64,000 nucleotides of DNA from the NCBI GenBank assembly GCA_015520735.1, contig WAPN01000026.1:1-64000 (forward strand). Direction: 5' to 3'. The notes under the pieces were generated by a model. That model saw only the letters and a list, made by a program, of their open reading frames with translations. It did no database searches and had not been told where the DNA came from. Both the position numbers and the translations under genes were made by a program. This document shows, one piece after another, positions 42,878-52,444 of the stretch (the stretch's first letter is position 1; every line of letters starts with the position of its first letter). This stretch comes from Desulfurococcales archaeon (GTDB taxonomy: Archaea > Thermoproteota > Thermoprotei_A > Sulfolobales > Desulfurococcaceae).

Positions 42878-43123
42878 TTATATTTTCTTCTTTTTAATCT
42901 CTTCAAGCGATCTAAGCCTATCCTCCTGTTCCTCGATAAGTCTCCTAATGTATTTTTCAAGTTCTTCGGGAGGTACACGTTCCAGGAGTAGTCTAAAGAA
43001 TTTCGAGGCGCATCTATTGCTATGAAACGACAATATTGTTTTTCCATATGTAATTACTATGCCTTGGCCCTTGGGAAATATTCGGCCACACATTATACAT
43101 TTATATCTTTGCTTCCTCGGCAC
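42878..43123 (-). CDS. L24e-like (TRASH) zinc-finger protein
   Basis: 81 residues. CIMCGRIFPKGQGIVITYG...SFHSNRCASKF gives a CxxC...HxxxC zinc site in the pattern of ribosomal protein L24e. A long charged helix (residues 45-81) ends in KKKK. It could be L24e itself or a paralogue. Its start overlaps the end of the upstream membrane protein gene by 23 bases. Confidence 0.8.
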   Translation of the reverse strand: MPRKQRYKCIMCGRIFPKGQGIVITYGKTILSFHSNRCASKFFRLLLERVPPEELEKYIRRLIEEQEDRLRSLEEIKKKKI

Positions 43124-43832
43124 ATTGAGACACCTTTAGGCTCTTCAGTTTTTCTACTAACTCGCTAATAGCGTCTGTGTAAAGTCTTATTCTAAAGCCC
43201 TTGTTTTTAATGCTGTGAAGCTCTACGAAGTGTCTCTTACGATCAAAGACTAAGCATAAATCGCTTGTTAGCGGTATGAACATTCTATCGTTAGCGACGA
43301 TGCCGATACGGTATAAATGGAATTTCTGTGGGATCATTAAGTTCATCTGTCCTAGTTTATTCTGCATTAAAAACCGTGATAATGTTAGAATACCGAATAT
43401 AACCTGGTACATTATGTAGTAATCAAGAAAGTTTACAACAATAATGTTTCCGATAGCCGAGGATAACACCTCATGTATTGGTATAAATGCGTATTGCCTA
43501 TAGAGCGGAAACAGTATGAAGACCATGAATGTAAGCATTAATAAACCCATAGAACCCATTGCTTGTTTCTTGAGCTCCTGTGTTAATAGCTCATCATTCA
43601 TAGCGATCTTGATAGCGCCGTTCTCTTTAAAAAGAGGGGCACCAAGCTCGTTTTTTGGAGGTATTTTGCTCATTTTTCTTGAGCTCCTAAACATGACGAT
43701 CATTATTATAATGAAATAACCCAGGAAAATGTACATCGAATACTGTGGCATGAAGGCTGTAACCAGTGAGATTATAAGTATGCTGGCCTGTCCTATTAAT
43801 AAACTGGTTTTTTGGGATGGTTGTGACATCAT
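43101..43832 (-). CDS. Membrane protein, DUF2208-like
   Basis: 243 residues. Two N-terminal helices (residues about 12-47), two more at about 95-115 and 128-150, and a cytosolic C-terminal domain rich in strands (NDRMFIPLTSDLCLVFDRKRHFVELHSI). It resembles an uncharacterised crenarchaeal membrane family that I believe is DUF2208. Upstream gene of an operon with the zinc-finger gene. No function can be given. Confidence 0.75.
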   Translation of the reverse strand: MMSQPSQKTSLLIGQASILIISLVTAFMPQYSMYIFLGYFIIIMIVMFRSSRKMSKIPPKNELGAPLFKENGAIKIAMNDELLTQELKKQAMGSMGLLMLTFMVFILFPLYRQYAFIPIHEVLSSAIGNIIVVNFLDYYIMYQVIFGILTLSRFLMQNKLGQMNLMIPQKFHLYRIGIVANDRMFIPLTSDLCLVFDRKRHFVELHSIKNKGFRIRLYTDAISELVEKLKSLKVSQCAEEAKI

Positions 43833-43947
43833 AGCTGATCACGTGTCTTGTATTTTCGGCTACGTTATCCAATAATTGTATCCTACTTATAAATATCAAT
43901 GCTTGCCAAACGATAGAATAAAGTAGCTCTATAGTTATCAGCTTGTA

Positions 43948-44011
43948 TTAGATGATGATAAGCCACTGCCGGATACTAGTTGGATGAAGAAGGTCCGTGT
44001 TACTGATATTT
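43948..44011 (+). ncRNA. Candidate C/D box sRNA, predicted LSU rRNA target
   Basis: Box C ATGATGA (43952-43958), a D'-like CTAG (43976-43979), C'-like GGATGAA (43982-43988), guide GAAGGTCCGTGTTA (43989-44002), box D CTGA (44003-44006). Ten guide bases (43992-44001) are complementary to AACACGGACC, part of the strongly conserved GAAACACGGACC segment of large-subunit rRNA. Only D' is poor. It covers the GTG at 43997, so the neighbouring gene probably starts downstream. Confidence 0.65.
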
Positions 44012-44071
44012 TCCATGTATATTTTATTTCATATAGAACAAGGCGATGAAGAGGATATGAGGTCTGATAGA

Positions 44072-44683
44072 ATGAAGAAGTTATCCCCGTCTGAGCCACA
44101 AGTAGCGATAAGGAAGTCGAGCGCTCAGTTATGCTTTAGTATTAGGATCGAGGTCAAGAGACAATACTCAATATCCTATGTTAGGTATCTATTAGAAAAG
44201 CAGGGGTTTAGAACAGATATTGTTGAACCATACATATTGAGGGCAAGTAAATGTGTTTTATTGACGGGTCTGGGGCATCTTGTTTCCATGACTAAAAGCA
44301 TCCTGGTTGAGCTATCCAATAGGCTTGAAACAATATGTGCTGAAGTATATATGAGGGTTAAACACAATGTGTGTGAATCCATAGTGTTTCAACGGAGAAT
44401 TCGTAGCGGAAACAATATCATCTCGGCTTCGCGGCTGGATAACGATCTAGTTGTGTGCCTATACAATAATAAGAGAAAAAGATCCATTATTCGGATTATA
44501 CCAGATTACGGAAATAATATCGATAAGCTAGACCTATTGCTAGTCCCTCGCTCCTTGTATGTAACATGTGGTGATGCATCGGTTATAGCATCTTATCTAG
44601 CGGGTATATCCGGACGTTTAATTAAAGCATTTGGAAAAATACATGAGTATAGGGATGATGAACGCCCTATCCAAAGACCTTAA
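44072..44683 (+). CDS. Hypothetical protein
   Basis: About 203 residues. An alpha-beta protein with no motif I know. It has conserved-looking Cys residues (LCFSIR, KCVLLTG, ETICAEV, NVCESI, YVTCGDASVIASYLAG). The ending CGDASVIASYLAGISGRLI suggests a small ligand-binding turn. ATG 44072 follows GAGGT at 8 bases; ATG 44057 and GTG 43997 are alternatives, but the last overlaps the candidate sRNA. Confidence 0.6.
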   Translation: MKKLSPSEPQVAIRKSSAQLCFSIRIEVKRQYSISYVRYLLEKQGFRTDIVEPYILRASKCVLLTGLGHLVSMTKSILVELSNRLETICAEVYMRVKHNVCESIVFQRRIRSGNNIISASRLDNDLVVCLYNNKRKRSIIRIIPDYGNNIDKLDLLLVPRSLYVTCGDASVIASYLAGISGRLIKAFGKIHEYRDDERPIQRP

Positions 44684-44735
44684 CGGGATGAAATAATAGC
44701 GAATCCCGGCTGATTCTCTCGGTGATATAGTAGAC

Positions 44736-44746
44736 CTTATATAATC
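44736..44746 (+). promoter_or_regulatory. Box A upstream of the alba paralogue
   Basis: CTTATATAATC about 65 bases before the alba-like start; typical archaeal TATA form. A hairpin CGGGAT...ATCCCG just upstream (44693-44707) may end the previous transcript. Confidence 0.5.
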
Positions 44747-44808
44747 CCTCTCATGTATTTTCGATTAGGACAGTAGTATGTACGAAGAATATGCGGTGGT
44801 GCAATGAA

Positions 44809-45078
44809 GTGTTATCGCCTCAAGCAAAGATAATTGATATAGGTAAAAAACATATTGATGACTATATTTTCGACGCTATTGTCAGCTTCAATGAAGGTAT
44901 AGACGAGATAATAATCAAGGGTAGAGGAGACTTCATTAGCAAAGCTGTGGATGTTTACAGAATACTCAAAGATAAACTAGGTGATAGTATCGAGTTAGTA
45001 AACGTTGAAATAGGTAGTGAAAGATTTAGAGGCAGAAGAAGATCGTACATAGCCATTAGAGTCCGAAGAAAATATTAG
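44809..45078 (+). CDS. Alba-family chromatin protein, paralogue
   Basis: 89 residues. Alba fold: KHIDDYIFDAIVSFNEGIDEIIIKGRGDFISKAVDVYRILKD in the order of the longer Alba at 48920, with KGRGDFISKAVD replacing [12 protein letters not shown]. The dimer and DNA loop (SERFRGRRRSYIAI) is arginine-rich. GTG 44809 is behind GGTGG; ATG 44791 is possible. Convergent with reverse gyrase. Confidence 0.9.
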   Translation: MLSPQAKIIDIGKKHIDDYIFDAIVSFNEGIDEIIIKGRGDFISKAVDVYRILKDKLGDSIELVNVEIGSERFRGRRRSYIAIRVRRKY

Positions 45079-45099
45079 GATATGCCTTAGTTCTCAACG

Positions 45100-48000
45100 T
45101 TATGTCTCTACACTACTGGGTTGCGAACTAACAGTTATTGGTAGCTTATATGATGTTATCTTATCCAGCACTAGTAATACAGCGGTTTCCGCACTTGCCT
45201 TACCTGAAGCTATCAAATCAATGGTTTCCTCCATCTTCTTAGTAGTTGATTCCGAAACTAGTTCTGCATAGTTCTTGGCGAGATAGTTATATACTTCTAC
45301 ACCTGTTCTCGTCGGTATAAGATATCCCCTCTTCTTTGACCTAATTACGTATCCATGCCTGATTATGCTTGAGATTATTGATGCATAAGTACTGGGTCTT
45401 CCAAGTCCCTTTGACTTCATCAGCTTAATGATCGTGCCTTCGCTATGAAGCTTCTCTAGAGACGAGTCCACAACTTTCATACTTACAGGCATGAGCTTCT
45501 TGCCTACTATGTCTTGTAACAATGGATACGTTGTGGTTTTTCTGATAACATCGAATCCATGTTCTACTATTTCTAGGATCAGTTCTAGTTCGGCCAATTT
45601 TAGATCTGCTACATATACTGAAATCTTGGCTACCTTTGCCTTGTAGGGTTTCATCTGACTAGCAATGAATCTGTTAAAGATCATACCGTAGAGCTTGTAG
45701 TGTAGACCAGTTAGGGGTATTGACGGATTTATTAATCCCTCTGAAATAGCTTTTATGAGCTCGTCAACATCGAGAGGATGAGTTGGCCGTATTGCCTCAT
45801 GTGCTCCTTTATCGCCCCAGTGGCTAGGTCTGAATAGATCTTTAAATCCATGTTTTTCAATATACTGCCTAGCTATTGATATTCCTGTCGAGGATACATA
45901 CGTATAATCGGTTCTATGATAGGTTATCAAGCCCGATTCGAACAACTCTTGTGCAATCTTCATAGCGAGCCTCGATGGTATCCCTAATCTGGATGCATCC
46001 TCTAGAAGCATGTCAGTAGTGTATGGTGGTTGTGGATTGAATGTTTTTTCATTAATTTCTAAGAGTCTGAGCTCAACACCTTCCTTCTTAATCCTATCTA
46101 CTATTCTCTTATAATCATCTTTCCCAAGATGAAACCTTACTTTAAGATCGTTGGGTAGTTCGAGTATAATTAGCTTACATTTGTTCAGCTTCCATTTATT
46201 GTACTGTTCAATAATCCATCCAAGAACAGGTGTTTGAACTCTTCCAGCTCCCAACCAATTCATACCGTACTTAATCCATAGCTTCTGGCTTAAGCTAAAG
46301 CCTATGAGTCTATCAAGTATGCGTCTATATATCTCGGCCTCCACGAGCTTTTTATTAATTCTTCTCTTTTTACTGAATGCTTTCTTTAGCTCTGATAACG
46401 TTATTTCATGGAGCTCTATTCTCCATATGTTTTCCTCACTTACAAAGGGTCTAACAGTTAAATACACATCATAAGCGATCTTTTCTCCCTCTATGTCAGG
46501 GTCTGTGGCTATGTATATTTCGTCTGCTTCTGATGATAGCTTTCTCAGAACATTGACTATTTCGATTGAATCATAAAAAGCGGAGCTGCCGCATCTCGGG
46601 CATTTATCTCCGTATGTGAATTGATGGCCGCAAATCCTGCAGCGTTTTATTGTTTCATATTTGGGCATTATCTTACTTTTATCGAAAATTATCCCGTATG
46701 CACCTATTGGTTCTGTTGTTAGATCATATATATGGCCGCGTGTTGCTATAACATTCATATGTATGACAGTATTATCTGATATGAATGGTATCTCAAATAC
46801 ACTAACACTGCCTATTTTTCTTCTAGTTGGTTTACCGAAGAATCTCGCAATAGTTCTTGCTTTCGTCGGTGACTCTACTATGAGTAATATGTTCTTATAA
46901 TTAAGAATATTGACTTCTTTCTTTTGAGTCCTACTATCGATTATTTCTTTTATCTCAAGGTCAAGATCAACTTGATCGAGTTCCTTAAAGACTAATTCCT
47001 CGTTATATACATTGAGTCTTTTCTCCAGCGATTTAACTACGTTAGAAAATGTTATGTTTTCAAATATTATTGAGAGTCCGTGAGTCATTTTTCCCCTTAA
47101 TAGTCTGCTTGTTCTTCCACTTGCCTGAATGTAGGTCATAACATCAGGAATAATTGCTTTATATGATCCTGTTTTTTCGTTGTAAAAGAGAGTTATTGAC
47201 CCCATGTTCAATATTCTCTTATTTTTAAGTAGTTCTTTTAGATCGCTTAAAATTTGTTTGTAGTAGGAATTAATCTCGCTATATAGCTTGATTAGTTTTT
47301 CATTACTAATATCTTCAACTGTGATTTTGCCTTTCATCAGATATGATAATAATCTCCTTTCACCTAGACTAAGCTTAAACATAGTATTTCTTAGGTTTAC
47401 GCTTATAGTTCTATAGGAACTATTACCTTTTTCTTCAGATAGTAGCAGTGCTGCTCTAGAGAGTAATGTTATATTTGCAAGAAATCCCTCGAGATCTATT
47501 GTAAATGCAGGTGTTCCTAGAAATATGATGTATCTAATGTGTTCAGGTGCATCTATACCTCTGACGCTCATACCGTAGTAGCTAGAGCTCCCTATTATGA
47601 TGTCGATCTTACCTTCAATGAATTTTTTAATGTTATATGGGGTCGCCTCGGCTATCTTTAGACCAAGGTTCTCCTTCTTTAAGTGTTCGACAACATTTTT
47701 GAAAACTTCCTTAAGTGGATGCCTTGGGCTTATTAGAATTAGGCATCCACGGCCTAATTTTTTGATTGCACTGATAAGGGCATCGTTTAGCTCTTTCTCG
47801 TCTTTGAAGAGATAATAAGAATCGGTTACATTTCTGCCATATATTGTTATACCTGAAATATCTGTACGTAAAAGATCTCTAAGTATCGATGCATAGCCGC
47901 CACGCATTCTACCAGTTGCTGATGATATAATGACTTGTTTTCTCTTAATTTTTGATAACTTATCATCTATCCTTATCTCGATCTCTAAGAGCTTCTTTAT

Positions 48001-48759
48001 TAGTTCCTTAGATTCTTCTTCTTTATTCAAAGATCTTAGCACAATAAGTCTCCAGAGTATTGAATGTTTCTTCTTAATGAGTTCGATAATTTCATCATCA
48101 TAACCTAGTAGATGGAGTAGTTTTACTATGCTTTTTGCACTACGCATTAGCGAGTCAACATCATCGATCATAATTATGTCGGGATTGCTTTCTCGAACAA
48201 GATCGTCGTATCTTGATAAGAAATGATTAGTTGCAACAAGTATGTCATACTGCCCGTTTTTCACAGCTTCAAGGATTTTTTCTCTTTTCCTTTTTGATAA
48301 TGAAGAATCATAGAATATGATCTTAATGCTATCAATTCCGCTATTTACCAATTTTTCGTATATTTGTTTCGCCAATGCTTTTGTCGGTGCAAGATATAGG
48401 ATCTTATGCCTGTACTCCTTACTAGCGTATAAAGCGTATGTTATAAGTAAAGTTGTCTTTCCCATGCCAGTAGGGGCTATTATTACTGTATTCTCTTTGT
48501 TGAGTAATCTTTTAGCCCATGCTTGCTGGGCACCCCATGGTTTAAAACCATTATTGACCTCTTGGAAAAACCTGGCAAAATACCCTATTTCTTCTAAAAG
48601 ATCATGAAATGATGAAAGAGCCGAAAGCGTGTATTTATTACTTCCGGCGAAACACCTTGTACAAATCCCTACTCTCTCTAGCGAACTAGCCTCTGCATCT
48701 CTTCCACAAGATGGGCATGCATGAGAGTAAATAGGATCTAAAATTGTTTTTCTCTGCAT
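45100..48759 (-). CDS. rgy: Reverse gyrase
   Basis: 1219 residues, marker of hyperthermophiles; it introduces positive supercoils. N-terminal zinc finger CPSCGR/CTRC. SF2 helicase with APTGMGKTT near residue 97 and IIMIDDVDSL (DDVD box). A topoisomerase IA domain starts near residue 630: VESPTKARTIARFFG, second zinc finger CRICGHQF/CPRCGS, TOPRIM TDPDIEGEKI, and catalytic Tyr in LITYHRTDYTYVSS. ATG 48759 is preferred because AGGG lies 6 bases before it; ATG 48765 is next. Between two alba genes. Confidence 0.97.
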   Translation of the reverse strand: MQRKTILDPIYSHACPSCGRDAEASSLERVGICTRCFAGSNKYTLSALSSFHDLLEEIGYFARFFQEVNNGFKPWGAQQAWAKRLLNKENTVIIAPTGMGKTTLLITYALYASKEYRHKILYLAPTKALAKQIYEKLVNSGIDSIKIIFYDSSLSKRKREKILEAVKNGQYDILVATNHFLSRYDDLVRESNPDIIMIDDVDSLMRSAKSIVKLLHLLGYDDEIIELIKKKHSILWRLIVLRSLNKEEESKELIKKLLEIEIRIDDKLSKIKRKQVIISSATGRMRGGYASILRDLLRTDISGITIYGRNVTDSYYLFKDEKELNDALISAIKKLGRGCLILISPRHPLKEVFKNVVEHLKKENLGLKIAEATPYNIKKFIEGKIDIIIGSSSYYGMSVRGIDAPEHIRYIIFLGTPAFTIDLEGFLANITLLSRAALLLSEEKGNSSYRTISVNLRNTMFKLSLGERRLLSYLMKGKITVEDISNEKLIKLYSEINSYYKQILSDLKELLKNKRILNMGSITLFYNEKTGSYKAIIPDVMTYIQASGRTSRLLRGKMTHGLSIIFENITFSNVVKSLEKRLNVYNEELVFKELDQVDLDLEIKEIIDSRTQKKEVNILNYKNILLIVESPTKARTIARFFGKPTRRKIGSVSVFEIPFISDNTVIHMNVIATRGHIYDLTTEPIGAYGIIFDKSKIMPKYETIKRCRICGHQFTYGDKCPRCGSSAFYDSIEIVNVLRKLSSEADEIYIATDPDIEGEKIAYDVYLTVRPFVSEENIWRIELHEITLSELKKAFSKKRRINKKLVEAEIYRRILDRLIGFSLSQKLWIKYGMNWLGAGRVQTPVLGWIIEQYNKWKLNKCKLIILELPNDLKVRFHLGKDDYKRIVDRIKKEGVELRLLEINEKTFNPQPPYTTDMLLEDASRLGIPSRLAMKIAQELFESGLITYHRTDYTYVSSTGISIARQYIEKHGFKDLFRPSHWGDKGAHEAIRPTHPLDVDELIKAISEGLINPSIPLTGLHYKLYGMIFNRFIASQMKPYKAKVAKISVYVADLKLAELELILEIVEHGFDVIRKTTTYPLLQDIVGKKLMPVSMKVVDSSLEKLHSEGTIIKLMKSKGLGRPSTYASIISSIIRHGYVIRSKKRGYLIPTRTGVEVYNYLAKNYAELVSESTTKKMEETIDLIASGKASAETAVLLVLDKITSYKLPITVSSQPSSVET

Positions 48760-48849
48760 AATCATCCCTAGAAACGATATCGTTACAGTGCTTTAGATTA
48801 AAAGGAAGGGGGACAATAACACTCAAATGTTATCCCTAAGCATAGGAGT

Positions 48850-48862
48850 AAAGTTTATATAG
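48850..48862 (+). promoter_or_regulatory. Strong box A of alba
   Basis: AAAGTTTATATAG, a BRE plus TATA match, about 58 bases before the alba ATG. This predicts a leader of about 35 bases carrying AGGTGG. Consistent with high expression of Alba. Confidence 0.65.
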
Positions 48863-48919
48863 AAACCCTAGGATTCATAGGGTCTAGACTAAAACAAGCG
48901 TTGTCAATAGGTGGGCATC

Positions 48920-49216
48920 ATGGCAGAGGCAACACCTCATGCAAGCAACACCGTACTAGTTGGTAAGAAGCCCGTAATGAACTACGTAATCGCAGTCCTA
49001 ACCCTAATACACCAGGGCGTAAAAGAGATAGTCGTTAAGGCTAGGGGAAGAGCGATCAGTAAGGCTGTCGACACCGTAGAGATCGTTAGGAACAGGTTCC
49101 TGCCCGGCAAGGTAGACATCGAAGAGATAAAGATCGGTAGCCAGACAGTCACCAACCCCAGCGGCCGCGAGACCAGAGTAAGCACTATCGAGATAAAGCT
49201 CAAGGTAAAAGAATAA
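48920..49216 (+). CDS. alba: DNA/RNA-binding protein Alba
   Basis: 98 residues. Canonical Alba: [19 protein letters not shown] with the Lys pair (acetylation site region), [21 protein letters not shown], and [21 protein letters not shown] as the DNA-binding hairpin. It coats double-stranded DNA and also binds RNA. ATG 48920 follows AGGTGG; GTG 48911 is an alternative. Divergent from reverse gyrase. Confidence 0.97.
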   Translation: MAEATPHASNTVLVGKKPVMNYVIAVLTLIHQGVKEIVVKARGRAISKAVDTVEIVRNRFLPGKVDIEEIKIGSQTVTNPSGRETRVSTIEIKLKVKE

Positions 49217-49267
49217 CGAGGCCGAGATAACAAAGAATAAAATAATAGTGTTTTTCTAGCGCTTTCG

Positions 49268-49573
49268 CTACACAGTTCTTATACGACGAGCACGTTCTTC
49301 CCTATAACTACGTAGTAAAGCATCAAAATAGCGGCTGAAATCTATACATTTCACATAAACATTGTCTATCCTCCTTAAAAGCCCAAGCCTTATAAGTTCC
49401 CTCAGCACGTTCCAAGCCACTTTTCTAGAGAGAATAAGTTCATTCATGATAATGTCTAATGCTTCACCAATGTTGTATTCTCTTTCACCATCCTTACATA
49501 GAATGTAGAACGCCAGCAACTCACGTTTCTTCAGTAGTCTACTAATCTTATCAGTAGCCTGGTTACTCCTCAT
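49268..49573 (-). CDS. Small winged-helix protein
   Basis: 101 residues. A winged-helix pattern: LLAFYILCKDGEREYNIGEALDIIM, LSRKVAWNVLRELIRLGLLRRIDNVYVKC. Ends with an Arg-rich tail. It may be a transcription regulator. It lies 57 bases after the unknown gene at 49631 on the same strand. Confidence 0.7.
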   Translation of the reverse strand: MRSNQATDKISRLLKKRELLAFYILCKDGEREYNIGEALDIIMNELILSRKVAWNVLRELIRLGLLRRIDNVYVKCIDFSRYFDALLRSYREERARRIRTV

Positions 49574-49630
49574 CCTTAATGTCAGCCCTTACAATGTTCA
49601 TCATATATAGCTATTTGAATTCCGAAAGTA

Positions 49631-49969
49631 TTAATCTTGATCTTCAAACAACTCTATCAAGATGCGAGCCTTAACCTCGCGTTTTGAAAATGGCGGTAAA
49701 GTCTCGCCTAGGTCAACAGCTATTACAACAGGGTTTCCAAGACTATCAGCGAATCTTATTTCAGCTACGTATCTCTTTTTAGGTCCTTCCTCCACGCTTT
49801 TCATGAGGGCATCCATTATCCTTGATATAGCCATCTGGAACGAGACAGGGCTTGATAGATCTTCAGGTCGCAATATAATGTTTTGTAGTCCTTGCATAAT
49901 CTCTCCGATCTTTGCCTGGGCCTCAAATATCTTTATCACTTTGGTCTTCTCGTGTTCCTCTTCACCCAT
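49631..49969 (-). CDS. Hypothetical protein
   Basis: 112 residues. An acidic helical N-terminal half and a beta-rich C-terminal half (YVAEIRFADSLGNPVVIAVDLGETLPPF..KARILIELFE). Unknown family. Same-strand neighbour of the HTH gene, divergent from 50042. Confidence 0.65.
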   Translation of the reverse strand: MGEEEHEKTKVIKIFEAQAKIGEIMQGLQNIILRPEDLSSPVSFQMAISRIMDALMKSVEEGPKKRYVAEIRFADSLGNPVVIAVDLGETLPPFSKREVKARILIELFEDQD

Positions 49970-50041
49970 ACTAGTAACACCCTTAACACAGATAACGATT
50001 ATAATGTATTATAAAATTGCTCTGAATACTGGGATGGTCTT

Positions 50042-50776
50042 ATGCGAATACCGGCGGGCTCAACACTGATATTTCCCAAGTGTAATAACGCTTTGGAATT
50101 TTATAAATCGGTAACAGATGTTCTGGGGGAGATCGTCATAGAAAAGCTTGGCGTAATGCTTGAACCAACATATGTTGTTGCACATAAACTTGGTATACCT
50201 ACTCCTATATGGATGATAGCCCCTCCTCTCGCAATAATCCTACGCGAAACGCCTGAAATTACAGAGAACCACGGATTACAAAAAATATGTGATAATATTG
50301 GTTATTGTTTTAACATACTTAGAGATGCGTGGGGAGAAGTTGGATTTATACATGTGGACGAGTTATCTAAGCTGTTCATGTTATTTGAAAATGTGTATAG
50401 AGGAGTAGATACCAAAATCCCAGCTTACGAGATATTTAATAAGATTAGAATAATGTTCTACAGAATAAGTATGAGGCAAAACGATTACGAACTTCTTGTA
50501 ATAGCGGGCTTAGAAAAGTTAAATGCATCCGGGTTTATGACGCGAATAGGCTTTCTCGATGAGAAATATATAGTAGCTATTACTAAGGCTATGAAAGACT
50601 ATGGCGAAATAATTCCTATAGCAGTCTATATTAGCGGTAAAGAATGTTTACCTGCGGTGATTGTTAGAAGAGATGATGCTACCATTGTTGATGTGTATGT
50701 TCATGAGAAGTATTTAGCTGAGTTATTTGTTATAGTACTGCTTACCACGCTTCAATTGGTTCATCGGAAATCATAG
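50042..50776 (+). CDS. Hypothetical protein
   Basis: 244 residues; mostly helical with hydrophobic stretches (PIWMIAPPLAIIL; YLAELFVIVLLTTLQLV near the end). No known motif. It may be membrane-associated. The end overlaps the convergent XPB gene by 6 bases. Confidence 0.65.
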   Translation: MRIPAGSTLIFPKCNNALEFYKSVTDVLGEIVIEKLGVMLEPTYVVAHKLGIPTPIWMIAPPLAIILRETPEITENHGLQKICDNIGYCFNILRDAWGEVGFIHVDELSKLFMLFENVYRGVDTKIPAYEIFNKIRIMFYRISMRQNDYELLVIAGLEKLNASGFMTRIGFLDEKYIVAITKAMKDYGEIIPIAVYISGKECLPAVIVRRDDATIVDVYVHEKYLAELFVIVLLTTLQLVHRKS

Positions 50777-52444
50777 GCCGAAGTCATCAAGCACTGTTTT
50801 CTTGCGCCTTTTAGCCTGGTATTCCTCATGGGTACCCGAAGCTATAATCTCATATAGAATAGCCTCTTTGTTATTTCCCGGTCTTAGTATTCTCCCTAGT
50901 CTCTGTATAAATTGTCTCTTCGATCCTGTACCTGATACAATAATACCAATATTGGCGTCTGGTATATCGAGGCCTTCATCTCCTACAGTCGTCACTATTA
51001 GTATTCCGGTCGGAGAACTGCGAAAGCGCTCGAGTATTTTCTTTCTTTTATCAGTAGGTGTTTCTCCCGTCAGTACTAATGCTCCGTATTTTTCCAGCAT
51101 TTTCCCCAGTTCTTCAGCTTGTTTGACGTATTGTGTGAAGATGATGATCTTGTTCTCTTTCCTTATCTCCCTATCAATTATTTCGACCACCTTCTCAAGC
51201 TTTGAACGTGAGAACGCTATTATATCATGCATTTTCTTATGAAATGATAATGCTTTTCTGGCGTCTGGAACACCTTTCAATGCTAGGTTTAATACTTCTT
51301 GGAATTTCCTACCCTTTGCGAACCTACGATAGGTTTCACGATATGCATTATATTCTTTCTTTTCTTTTGGGGATAGATTAACCTTTATGGTCACTATTTT
51401 ATATCGTGCCAGATATCCTTGAGAGGCTAGTTCTGCGGCTGATCTGTGATAGATTATACCTCCGAGTAATGGGAATAATTCCTCGTGTTTACCGTCTTCC
51501 CTAATGGCTGTGGCTGATAACCCCATCCTGTACGGGGCTAGAGAGTGTATTGCTATATATTTGAACTTCTCAGCGGGAAGATGATGTACTTCATCGATTA
51601 TTAGGAGGTCAAAATATGGAGATAAAACGTTGATGTTACGATAGCCGCTCTGATAAGTCGTTATTGTTATAGGCGATATTCTTTTCTCCTCAGAGTAATA
51701 GAGGCCTACTAGCCCGGGCTTTGCATCAGTATATCTGAATATTTGTTCCCTCCATTGGAACATCTGTTCCTTTGTATAAGTTATTATGAGCGTCCTTCTC
51801 TGCGACTTGGCTATTGCTGCAATGCCTATGAGGGTTTTTCCGGATCCTGTGGGCAGGACTATTATTCCTTGGCATTTGTTTTCTATCCATTTACTGAGGG
51901 CTTCCGACTGGTATGGGCGTAATTCAACACCTTTAAGATTGATTATTTGCGGCAATTTTTTTGGTTTCAATATCCCGGAACGATCGTTTAGGGGTATTGA
52001 ATATGCTCCGACCAATGCAACTAATTCGTTTAGCCTCCAAGGCAGGATCTCGTATTTAATAAAGTTTTTGTCTTTTGCTCTAAAGCGTGGATTTAGATCT
52101 CTAAGTCTATCTTTGATCAAACGATATGTTTCCCAGGGGATGTCAAGCACTATTTTTCCTCTAAGGCTATTCCATGTTATGGAAATCGAAAATTTACCGT
52201 ACTCCTCTCTTATGGAGTCCAGCTCCTCCGGAGATATATTAATTCCGATTTCATCAAATAAATTAACTAGATCATCGAATGAATAACCATTAAGAAGAGC
52301 TTTTCTAACATTTAGCTTAAACACTGGCCCGGACCGTTTCTCGTATCCGATGTAGTCAGAGATTCTAGTGAGCTCCCTGAACTCCTGATCATCTAGCCAT
52401 CTATTAGGCCTTAACATTATGGGCAAGATGTGATCACTCATCAT
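50771..52444 (-). CDS. XPB-like DNA helicase (SF2)
   Basis: 557 residues. Motif I LPTGSGKTLIG near residue 202, motif II IIDEVHH, motif III GLSATA, motif VI QRLGRILRPG. The N-terminal 170 residues resemble the damage-recognition region of archaeal XPB. Archaeal XPB often pairs with the nuclease Bax1; here the upstream overlapping gene is a 150-residue unknown, not Bax1. Likely role in DNA repair or transcription bubble opening. Confidence 0.93.
   Translation of the reverse strand: MMSDHILPIMLRPNRWLDDQEFRELTRISDYIGYEKRSGPVFKLNVRKALLNGYSFDDLVNLFDEIGINISPEELDSIREEYGKFSISITWNSLRGKIVLDIPWETYRLIKDRLRDLNPRFRAKDKNFIKYEILPWRLNELVALVGAYSIPLNDRSGILKPKKLPQIINLKGVELRPYQSEALSKWIENKCQGIIVLPTGSGKTLIGIAAIAKSQRRTLIITYTKEQMFQWREQIFRYTDAKPGLVGLYYSEEKRISPITITTYQSGYRNINVLSPYFDLLIIDEVHHLPAEKFKYIAIHSLAPYRMGLSATAIREDGKHEELFPLLGGIIYHRSAAELASQGYLARYKIVTIKVNLSPKEKKEYNAYRETYRRFAKGRKFQEVLNLALKGVPDARKALSFHKKMHDIIAFSRSKLEKVVEIIDREIRKENKIIIFTQYVKQAEELGKMLEKYGALVLTGETPTDKRKKILERFRSSPTGILIVTTVGDEGLDIPDANIGIIVSGTGSKRQFIQRLGRILRPGNNKEAILYEIIASGTHEEYQAKRRKKTVLDDFGL

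Noticed and set aside
44693-44740. GGATGAA...CTGA...GTGATAT resembled a C/D sRNA
   Set aside because: No final D box; the first part is a CGGGAT/ATCCCG hairpin and the second overlaps a TATA box.
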